A stretch of 64,000 nucleotides of DNA from positions 32,089,534-32,153,533 of the forward strand of contig OZ024905.1 in NCBI GenBank assembly GCA_964017125.1. The letters are read 5' to 3'. Under the pieces are notes generated by a model. That model was not told the origin of the DNA. It searched no databases and was given only the letters and a program-made list of their open reading frames with translations. This DNA comes from Flabesymbios commensalis (taxonomy: Eukaryota; Annelida; Polychaeta; Terebellida; Flabelligeridae). The position numbers and the translations under genes are program-made. Below, in pieces: positions 26,401-38,400 of this stretch (its first letter is position 1; each line of letters starts with the position of its first letter).

Positions 26401-29400
26401 CGTACCCTGTTTCCTCCGCTCAACTGCGGTGCTAATGCAGCTCTCGCATCAGTGCTGACGCTGGTGTAGGCTGTGGTAGCCTTAAATAACCGACAATAGC
26501 GTGTTTGACATTAGGTCTCTCACGTGGGATTAATGGAGTTACCCAGAGGAAGTTATCCTTCCTATTGTTACTCTGGGGACTATCCAACCCGAGGATAGCT
26601 GCGCGAAATGCCACGGTGTTGCAGCATTACCCAAGTCTCCGGCCGTCTGGGCATTTCTGGGGTAGATCCCCTAGACATGCTCAGAACCCCTTATCGGGCG
26701 AGCGAAGGAAACACTCTCAATAACCCACCATGCCCTAACACCCCCACCTTCACATCATCATCTGTACATCATTCATCTCATCAATTGACTACAATGTTTT
26801 TATTGTATTACAATAACACTTAAAATACCATTTGTGCCGAAAAGTGACGTAAAGCAATGATTTACTACTACTACTACTTAAAGATAGCTAACTGACTGAT
26901 TTTGTAATATCATGGCTTTTAATATCAATTGTTCATGCCAGATATTACTTAGTGGGAAACCACGCATGCTTCAATTTGTATGCAGCAGTGTAAAGGTTAA
27001 CGATCCTCATATGCAAATGAGCTATTGATACAAGCTTGTTTCTTTTAAGGATGATAAAATAGTGCCCAGGATCGCATGATTTTCGGCGATTTCTCCGTCA
27101 ATTTTGAACCAATTTTCTTGAAATTTTGCAAAGGGCATGGAAGGAGAGGAGCTTCCAAATTTCCCTTACAATGTGGCCCCAATATTCAAAAAGGGTGATA
27201 AGCAAAATTGTGGAACGTAATATTGTAAATAATTTAATGAAACATCTTGAAAATCATAGTCGAAATCATTTTTGCGAATCGCAGATTCTTTCTCTTCCAG
27301 GACCTAGCCAGTAGTACAACCCAAACAGACATGCTCATAATGGATTTTAGTAAAGCTTTTGACAAAGCTCTGTACAAACGCAGGGTTTGCACAGGTCCTT
27401 GAAGTGCTTGAATTTGATAAGCATTTTTTCAAGGCCTTGAAAACCTTGAAAATGCATGGTTTTGGGGAGATGGTCCTTGAAAAGTCCTTGAATTTATTTA
27501 CACCAGCTACAGTTAAAGTTAAGTACTGCTATTAAAAGCTATTTGAAAAAGTGTGGAGCTGTTGCTATGTAATGTACTGTATCTGCAACCATAGGTAACC
27601 CAGTCTATTCACTTGATGACATATGCATGTGCTAGTTGGCTGGACCCTTGCCTTGGCTTGTGCTGTGACATACATATATACATCCTCTGACGGCGGAAGC
27701 AGTAGCAGCATGATCAGGCCATCAGCCTCCTGATCACGCCACAGGAGGTTGCACTGCGAGGCTCCCAAAGATATATACTTGACAGCCAGTGCATGAATTA
27801 ATTTACTTTACTATCATGGATATAGTAGGCCTACCTACTTAATTAGATTAGATTTTCATTTTCTTTTACCAGCGAAAGCTAGCAGCATCCTTGGACTCTT
27901 CCGCAGAAATCTAAAAATCTCCTCCCAAGCTGTCAAAACGCAAGGGTATCAGTCATTGGTCCGTCCCCACTTGGAATATGCCGCCACGGTTTGGAGCCCC
28001 ACATACTTCCGATAACATCAAAAAAGTGGAAATGGTGCAGGGACGTGCTGCAAGGTATGTGTGCAATCACTAGCACAATACCAGCAGTGTTTGTGAAATG
28101 GTTGGCCACCTCGGCTGGGAGTCCATCGCTATACGTCACAATTACATGAGACTACATATGATGTACAGGATTACACATGCGCCTGCGGGGGATGCCTGGC
28201 AGAGGTGGCTGATGCCATCCACCAGACAAACATGTGGGTTCTATCCGTGGAGGTATATTCCATTGAGCCCGTCCAATGTCCCATACAAAGTCTCATTCCT
28301 ACCCTCCACCATCCCGGCTTGGAACAACCTCCCACCTCATGTTGTCTCCCCCCCCCACCCTGCACTCCTTCCGCCGACAACTCACCGCAAGGTTTTTTAA
28401 CTTCACCTCTTCAGGTGGAGACTTATTGTTTTTGCCGAGTCTGCCCGCCGCCGCATTTTGTTTCTGCTCTCACTCGAACACTTCTGCTCGGATTATTTCC
28501 AAATATTTGCAGTATGCATACTGGCCCATGGGTAATTTGCCTGGTAATTTTTTTTCTTGCGTTTTTCAGTTTTATCAACAAAATCCAAGATGGCCGCCAA
28601 AATCATATGTCGCTCTCTAGAGCTTGAACCGCTTCATGGATTTGTTTCATCTTTGGGTTAAAGGAAAGACCTTACCCTGGCCGTGTGCTGATTAGTTTTT
28701 AGTGTGATTGTGATAATAAAAACTTTTGTTTTTTTATTTTTAAGAATTTTCGTGTATATTTCAGTTTTGTTCATTTTGGCTATCAGCAAATTTGTTAATT
28801 TGGCTATACACCCATGCTCGGATTATTTCTAAATATTTGCAGTATGCATATTGGCCCTAAGTAATATGCCCTCAGGCCTGTAAATTTTTTGGGGCTTTTT
28901 TCCAGCTTTTTCAACAAAATCCAACATGGCCGCCGAAATCCTATGTTGCTCTCTAGAGCTTGAACCGCTTTATGGATTTGTTTCATATTTGGTTTAGAGA
29001 AGAGACCCTACCCTGCACATGTGCTGATTAGTTTTTGGTGTGATTCTGATAATAAAAACTTTTTACGTTTTAGAATTTTTTGCAGATATTTCATTTTTGG
29101 TAATTTCGGATATTATCAAAATTTGTTAATTTAGCTATTCATCCCTGCTCGGTTTATTTCTAAATATTTGCAGTATGTATATTGGCCCTGAGGAATTTGC
29201 CCGGTAAATTTTTTGGCGTTTTCCAGCTTTTTCAACAAAATCCAAGATGGCCGCCGAGATCCTATGTCACTCTAGAGCTTGAACTGCTTCTTGGATTTGT
29301 ATTATGCTTGGTTCAAAGGAAGAACCCTACCCTGGTCATGTGCTGATTAGTTTTTGGTGTGTTTATGATAATAAAAACTTTTATTTTTTTTAGGTTTTGC

Positions 29401-32400
29401 GTTTTCAGCTGATATTTCAGTTTTGCTCATTTTGGCTATTATCAAAATTTGGTAATATTATAGTTATACAGCTCAAATGTTATCTTTTGGGTATGGTCAT
29501 TGGCCCTGAGAAAATATGTCAGGAGAATTGTTTTTAATTTTTTCAGCAAAATTCAAAATGGCCGACGAATAGCATGTTACTCTCAAGAGCTTGAACTGCT
29601 TCACCGATTTGTTCCAAGGAAGCAGCTTAACCTTCAGCCCCAGTGGCTGAAACAGGTTTCAGCCACAGATTGACTGCGTACAAAATCGTGGGACATTTCT
29701 TTGGACTGTCCTAGCGGGAAATATCGGGGAGTAATCAGATCAAATATAGTTTTTTAGAATTAGTAACATTTCAGTTCCACGCCCGCATGCTCAGCTCAGG
29801 GGTCGCACAGTCATTAAAAAGTTATGGACATTTTTCTGACCTTGGGGTCGGGTTCGCTCTCGGTCACCGTCATGTTGGATTTTTCGGGTAAAGCAAATAC
29901 ATCCATCCACGGCCTTGGAGAGGACTACACGGCAACTAACCCTGGATATATATGTTGATTACATTTTGGTGTGATTCTGACATCACATTTTTACGTGGTT
30001 TACATAAAAAAATTGGTGACTGCACTGTATAATTAATGTATTTTGGTTGCTAAATCTATGCGGGGCGGATGGAGACGTAAGCTTTGCCCCTCAGGCAAAT
30101 CTAGTATTTTCACTGCACCATTTTTAGCCCTGAGCAATTAAGGCTGTGGGGTAAAGTGATCAACAGATGCGGGCAGCCGGGCAGTCAGAAATTCAGCTCT
30201 TACTAAAAAGTTAGCTGATGAATTTTGTTTAATTTTTTTGGCACCAAGCCATAAGTGGCCATTTTCCAAGATGGCCGCCTAAAAAGCTTGTGGGCACAAT
30301 AACTTGTTTGGGTTGCATTTAAATTTGGTATGGTTGTTCTCTAGGTAAATATGATGATCTGATTAACTTTTGGGATGTATCCATTAAAAAAAATGGCTGC
30401 CGCAGCCATTTAAAAAAAAAATGGCCGCCTAAAAAGCTTGTGGGCACGATAACTTATAAACCCAAGCCATTTAAAAAAAAATTGACATGTTGGTATCGGG
30501 GGTCATTTTTTCTCATTATTTCTTGATATTGATGGACAGAGCCTTTGGGCTGAGGGGTCCTGCCGTCCATTCATGGCTATTTTTTCGTTTATTATAACCT
30601 CCTGTTTTATTTTTAGGGGTTATATTTAATCACATCTACACCGATCTTTGAATGCATCACCGCACATATAACACGGCGTGCAATACTCCCATCTGAGGAG
30701 TGATCGCTGTTACCTTGAAGTCTAGGCCCTAATCAAATTCTAGAATTAGAATAGTTTAATGGGGTTATAAAGGGACGTTGTCAATTTATGTCAAATGGTC
30801 TAACTTTTGAAAGACGCTATATAATTTTACGAAATTTGCAGGGCTGTTACTAACAGTGTTAGGATTTGAATAGAAAATGGCCTTTGCAAAATTTAAAGGA
30901 AATCGGTTTAGAATTGACAGAGAAATCGCAGAAAATCATGCGATCCTGGTTGCTCATTTTAATTTGACTACGAGTATAGAGGTCTATAGGCCTAGGCTAT
31001 AGCATAGGGGCCTAGGTAGCCTAGTCCTACAGTCTGTTTCACCAGATCCTGGTATGGCTATTTATATATTAATTTTTTTCTGTTAATTTTTTCATCTTCC
31101 ACGCCTGCCCCCCCCCCCCTCCCCCTCCCTATCATCCCTGATTTGGTGAATTTTTTTGTGTATTGTCGAAGTGAGACTATTTCAGTATCGTCGAAAACGC
31201 CGGAAAACACAGACGTCATATCGCTATTGTTTGACGTCTTAAGCTTTTGCGTCTGACATAATATATTGTCCGACCTGGAGAGGAGTCATCATTGTGTCGG
31301 CGATTCATTATGATTAGATCACAGTCTGACACTCACAAAATGTAAATTAATTCTCGTCATTCTCGCTGATCACTGTCAACTAGTAGTCCGATGTTGTATC
31401 TGTTCCCGGGCTTTTTGCAGTGCCACTAATATTTGTTTGTTTGTTCGGGATAGCTAGCCCTGAATAAGGCTGCCCAGGCCTTTAGACATTGAATTTTAAA
31501 TAGACCAGTGTTTCTGGCTTTGAAAAAAGTTGGAGTCAGGCAATATGAGGATTCTGACTCCAAACCTGGGACCCATCCCACAAAGAATCTTAAAATTAGG
31601 ATCATCCTAATTTCCTCTTATTTGCATTAGAATAGTTAGGACCAGCTTAACTTTTTTAATGCAAATAAGAGAAAGATATGATGATCTTAATTTTACGATT
31701 CTTTGTGGGATGGGTCCCTGGTTTTAAAGTCAGCACGCAGACGCCAGAGGTGGTCACAACTTTTGGGGGAGGGGGGTTCGAGGGCATGACCACTAGAAAT
31801 TTTTTTCAGAAAAAGAGCTTTAGGCAGCTTCTTGTGTTATCTAAAGTTACTTTTTAAGCTTTGAACAACTAATTTTCCACTAATTGTTTCTTGGTATATA
31901 TGTTGTCTTCAGAATGGAATGTTTTTTCGTTACAGGGGAAAGCTTGTCGTCAATAGTGACAACAAATCGGAAACACTGTAGAGACATCCAGGCAGTGCTT
32001 GATTTAAAACAAAATTGAATTAGAATAGTTAATTATCAAAATTATTACCTTAAATAATGAAATATAAAATGAACACATTTATTTAGTTATTTATATGACG
32101 CAATAATCAGTAACAGTATAATATGTGAAATTTAATACATTTAATAAACGTATTCACTTTACCATTTATGTTTTTGCTATGCCTGCATTCACCAAAATCA
32201 AATTCTGTACGCCCTATCATTCTTATAAATTAAAATCAAAGTTGTCAGACATTAAATGTAAATGTCAGACGCAGAGCCATTACATTCAGACGTAATGTCA
32301 GATGTGCGCAAAACGTTGTCGCGGACACTGCCATTTGGCATGTAATAATTTTTCAAAATTACATTTCTCTTTAACACCATTAACATGAAACAAAAATTCT

Positions 32401-35400
32401 ATAACATGCCAAATGGTCCAACTTACATAAGACACAACAGAATCCCACCAAATTTCCAGCGATGTTAGGGGAAGATAAAAAAATGATACGAGAAAAAATT
32501 TTGTGGATTTATTTTAAAAAAGGCTACCAAGATGTGGTGAAACAGATTGCAGGTCTGATACACCCAATATCGTTTTTCGCCATTTAAAAAAAAATTACAG
32601 GCCTAATCATTTTTTATACTTTTTGTCAACTCACTAAAATGTCCAGGAATATCCAGGTATAATTTTTGTTTGAAAATTATTTTTACATTGAGAATCCTTT
32701 CTTTATGTAAACCGATATTCCAGACTTGACGTAATATCGCCCACCACTCTAGGTCTAATGAAGAATGACAAAGAAAAAATGTCAGAAACAAAATATTTTT
32801 AAGTGGGAAAAAACGTGGTTCAAGATATTGGATAACGACCTAGATAGACCCACTTGCCGTCACATTAACTTGTATCACATGTTTTTCACTGATTTCTTTG
32901 TTAATTCTCATCCGATTTTCGTGAAATTTTGCAAGGCCTATTTTTGAGTTACCCGACAAATACCCGAAATTTTCCCTGGAATTTTCATCAGAAAATATCT
33001 TCCAATAGTCTAGTTCAAAAGTTAGACCATTTGACATGTAGATCTAGTAATTTTTTAACTACGACGTCCCTCTTAGTCTATATAGCCCATTAACCCTTTC
33101 ACCACTGAAGCCCGTTTTTATGTGCTGAATGCTATGGAATTCAGCACATAAAAACGGGCTTCAGTGGTGAAAGGGTTAAACAGAGTAAATAAAAATCTGT
33201 TTTAAGCCCTGGATTGCATGATCACATGCCAGATGGTCTAATTCTTTAACTATTGGAAATTTCACGGTATTTGGTGGGTGACTAGAAAAATGAAAATTCA
33301 CGAATTCAGATCTTCGTGAAAAGTATCAAAATCAGTAATGCGCAAAAATTTAAACAAATGAAAATCACCAAATCGAGGCCTACAGTATTGGAACAGACTC
33401 CGACGTTGAGACTTATGATCTAATGCACTTGTTAAACATGCAGTCATTTTCAGACAACGGTGGGGACATTCCCCTTATACTGATAGTTACCAATTTAACT
33501 ATGAATGCAGGGATCAAATAAATGTTCATATTAACGCCACCTGTTATCACCTTGTTTGTCAATAGACACCTGTGCTTTTAATCGGGTCGGTACAGTACCT
33601 ACAGTCTGTTCTCAAATTTTCCATTATTATTTATGATTATTTACGTCACTTAATCCTAATAAATTTTGTGAATTTTAACATTTTTTCCAGGAAACGTGTT
33701 TGTTTGAAACCATTAGCCTGGCGTCGTAAAAATGAGTATGTCTCAGAAGTGAATGAAATACCAGATAAGTTCTCCAAAAAGTCTGTATTTGCTCAACGTA
33801 AAATTGAACATGCTCGATCCAACCTTCGCCAGAAACAAAGGCGTATTGCAGAAGAAGAAGAAGCAAGTGACCAAGAGAAAATGTCTGCCCCCAAGAAGAA
33901 GTTGAAAAACAAAGTATCCTCTGTAGCAGGAAAACCAGTTAGACTTCCAACACGTAGACTTTTTACATCTGCACCTCAAAAGGTAAAAAATTAACAGTGC
34001 TCTTTCGAACATAAAGGGTAATAGATACATTTATAAAATACAGAATTTTGTATATCACTATAAACATGGTTCCCACAGGTCCTTGAAAATAGGAAAAGTA
34101 CTTGAATTTGAAAAAAATTCCAGGCCTTGACAAATCCTTTATTTTTGTAAAAAAAACATAGATAAACTGGGAAAAGTCATTGATTTTGATCAACCTGTGT
34201 TTTGCTGTTGATCTTGAAAAACGTTACACAGAGGTGACAGCTAGTGATTAGGCTCTAAATGAAATAAAAAGCTAGACTTAAATAACTACAGTGCTCCCCC
34301 GCTGTATTGCCTCCGGTTATTATGCCAACCCCGCCTTCTGCCAAGTATAGGGTTAGAACGGTTTTCTGCCATTTGCCACCCGCCAATTGTTTTGAAGTCC
34401 CAATGTCACTTTTGTCATATGTTTCCCCCCAATCGTTTTGCCTACAGGTCTAATTTATCAGACATCATGACTGTTAAATAAACACTCTTGGTTGATAGCC
34501 TGTAGTATGGTTCATTGCACACACACGACAGAGGGCACAGGCGTTCACACGTTCGGGAAAGTGTGACTGAGATTAAACAGTGGGTAGGGGAGTAATTAGG
34601 AAACGTTACAACAGAACATGTTTATCACTAGGCCTGTGACACTTATAAGTGACTTTTTATACCAGCAAACAATAGCAGTTAGTTCAACTTTTATTTAATC
34701 TTCGGCATTCACTTCATCTACCACTGAACCAATGTCTAACTGTCTGTTGTAGCATACACTTGTGTTGACACAAAACGCTTCAAATTAAATTGTTTCTCAT
34801 TGTTTCTGTAGGCCCATATAAATGCACAAATGAATGATGAAGTGATAATTCCAATGAAATAATAACTCATCAGGTACTAGATCTATGGCTGGTATAACAG
34901 GGTTCGTAATAGTGGTTGTCTGGTTGTCGAAGACAACCAAAAATCGTCACGGCAGCGTTCGAAATAAGGGTTAAAATTGAGGTTGTCCATCAGACAATCG
35001 GGTCAGATTTTTAAGTTGTCCGCTGAAATTTCAGATTGTCCGCAAGTAATATATATCTACGACCCAGCCTGTTCTCACAACTTTCTGAAAACATTAGTTA
35101 ACCAACAAGTGGAAGCTCACCACTGTAATCAAAATTGCCAAACCTGACAGTCACTTGACTTATAAATCATTAAATGCCTTTAAATAATAATGTAATGTGA
35201 AAATATCCTTCAGAGAAGTTGATTGTCCGAGCGGACAACCTCATGGTAACTATTGATTGTCCGCCACAAATTTTGGTTGTCTCGGACAACCGGAAGGGCC
35301 TTATTTCAAACGCTGCACGGACAACCAAATATGAATCTTTGGAACACTTTGGTTGTCCGTACGGACAACCACGTTTATCCCCGAAACAATTTTGCCACTG

Positions 35401-38400
35401 AACACGCTGACATACGCCATACCGTGACACGCGCAGAGTAGCGTCATATCAGAGACAAGAGTTAACTTGAATCTTGTCTGCTGTCATGTGTGTATGACTG
35501 CTGTAAATGCTGTGTGTGTAGAAACACAGTAACCTTGTATTCATTGATATCGCAGTGCCTACACACATTCCTCTTACTCAGTGGGGAATCCCCAGGTTTC
35601 CGTTTCCTGAGCTGTTTCCTTTATCGTCTTCCCTCTCCTTTCCTGTTATTATGACTTGTGTTAGACTTGCAGGTATGTCTTGATAATCAACGTTTGATAA
35701 GGGGAATCGCAACAAAAAGGAACAGCCATGCACGTGGTAAGCAGTTGCTGTACCGGTACATGATAGATCATATGATAGATCGTGAGATACTGATCTGCAT
35801 TGTCATTCGCAACTAGTTTATGCAAATTGTACTTCATTACTTTTAAGCATGGATATAGTTACCATTCCATGTTTTAACCGATCCTCTCCCAATTAGAAGT
35901 GCCAGTCCAATGTTGATTCAATAGTGGTCCGACGTCGTCTGTATTGACCCAATGCTGGGCCAGTTTCTCACAACGGTGTAGATCTATCTCTGTCAACGGT
36001 GCCGCCGTTATCGCGTCAAATATAGCATTCCTCAGAATCAAAGCCACTTTTTGAAGACTGCAGTCATGTAGGCCTAGTTTGAATACAGTAAGCGATCTAT
36101 ATTAGAATACGAAATTGATTTACTAACATATAGGCCTACATAATAATAATTAATGACACTAATTAACTGCACAAGCAAAAAAAATATGTAATATTATAAA
36201 ATATGTAAATTAGCTCTAAGTCTGTTAAAGCTGCCAAATTTTGAAGGCCGTAAGATGTGTTAGGCAGAAAGTTGGTCATCCCAGGTCGATAACAATATAG
36301 TACTTGGCATTGAAGTAAAACTGATTCGTACAAAAAAGTAGTCTGTTGATGGCAAAATATCCCTCTTTCCAGGATTAGGCTTAGCTAGGAGCTGCCCTGA
36401 GCAAAGGCATGCGGACAACCAGAAAATTGGGTGGACAACCACATTTTGTGAATGTGGTTGTCCGTTGGACAACCAGACTTTCAGCCCTTATTACGAACCC
36501 TGTATAATCAGTGTTTCTGGCTATGAAAAAAGTTGGAGTCAGACAATATGAAGATTCTGACTCCAAACCTGGTGTTGGAGTCAGCACGCAGGCGTGGGTT
36601 CCGGGGAACGGCCAACAAAGGGGATCACAAGTCTAGGGGGCTTGCTCCACTGGGAATTTTTTGTTTCATAGAAGGCTTCAGGTGTCTTCTAGTGATATCT
36701 AAAGGTACATTTTAAGCTTTAAAACAACGCATTTTTCAATAAAATTTGTCTAGATATATATCATTGTCGTCAGAATGGAATGCTTTTTCGTCAGAGGGGG
36801 AAGCTTGTCGTCAATTCTGACGACATGACAGATCAGAAACACTGATAATGTTGTGCCAGGGTTGCAAACACTAGTTGGACAACAATATTATTTTACGCAG
36901 AGATTTAGGCCCAGTGCAGACGCTTGATGAAACCTCGCCTGCCACTCTTATGGACTTGAACTCAAGTTCGACTTATAAGTTGGAAGGCAAAACATAACAT
37001 GTAGCAGGGTAGGTTAATAATGTCATCGAGTTCCGTGAGTGTGATGCACACTCGCATCACCTGCTGACACCTAACACTTGATTGTCCCACAAGTTGTGTG
37101 AACGTAATGTCACACCTATTGTTTTTAAACACACTGGCGCCTCTGATATATTCCTCTGATCGGGGAAATTGGCATAGGGTCTAGCTATAAATTAAATTAA
37201 TCCCAATTTAAATGGCAATAATCATTTATTTTTCTTGTGCATTAATAAATGTATGTAAAGTGCTCTGAATAAAACAGTATTATATAGAGCCTGCATTATT
37301 ATAAACAAAATGCATGAGAACACTCATATACATGTATCAGAATTAATGTTAATCAGCTCTCATATCCAAAGGCCTAAATCACCTCCCTCACGATAATGCC
37401 AACCCGCCATAATGTAACCTGAAAATTTTTGCCTCTATCAAATGCAAAATGGCTGCCTATCGGCCATTATTTACTTTCACATGTCCAATATTTGGTAAGC
37501 TGTGCTAGATAGTTAGACCATTACTATAAAACAAAATTCAACGTTTCAGGAGGGGATGCATTCTAAAACAGTGCTCGATTTTAAGGAGAGGCTTCCAAAT
37601 TTACTGCAGGACTCCCTAAAAATTAGCTGCATGACTGTGCCCATGTGGCTCGTTTGATTTTGGCCTTATGCTTCTATTTTTAAAACAGAGGTCAATTTAT
37701 TTCGAGCACTCAAATGAAATGATGGGCTCTGTAGATTTTCTAGGTGGGGGCCCTGCTGGCTCTCACCTCAAATCTTCCAAAATTAAGCGCTGTAAAATAA
37801 ATCAAGTTCATCAAATTCCAAATGGCAGTTTTGCCTGCCATTATTCACTTTCATATGCCCAATATTTGGTAAACCATCCTGGATGGCTAGACCATCACTA
37901 TAAAACGAAATGTGAGGTTTCAGGGCAGAATTCATTCCTGAAATTTTTTTTACTTGTTTAAGATCGAAAATGGCCATCTACCTGTCATTTGTTCACTTCA
38001 AAATGCTCCATATCAAGTAAACCGTGCTAGATAGCTGGACTATTACTATAAAATAAAATGTGTAGTTTCAGAGGAGGATGCACCCTGAAAAATTTTCAAC
38101 TTGATTAAATTAAATTTGGCCGACTTTCTGCCTTTTATTTACTTTAATTAAGATGTTTATATTTGGTAAGTCATGCTAGATAGCCAAACCACTAATATGA
38201 AGCAAAAGGGAAAGGAAAATATCCGGGTCATGGCGCCCATCTTTAATCTTTTTTTTGTCAAATTATAACCTTGTCAACCGTATAACTTCAAAGCTGCTTA
38301 TCCGATACACTCAACAGAGCTCCAGATAATTTTTTGGTTTGAGGAGTATTTCACTCATTGAAATGGGTGATGAGGAGTGAAATATGATAAAAAAATAAAT

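Noticed and set aside
26192-26823. Open frames of 60-90 codons around the GC-rich retrocopy
   Set aside because: The first crosses the insertion border, none has a known motif, and several overlap in different frames.
28205-28627. 140-codon plus-strand open frame
   Set aside because: It joins part of a LINE remnant to the head of a type B element; not a gene.
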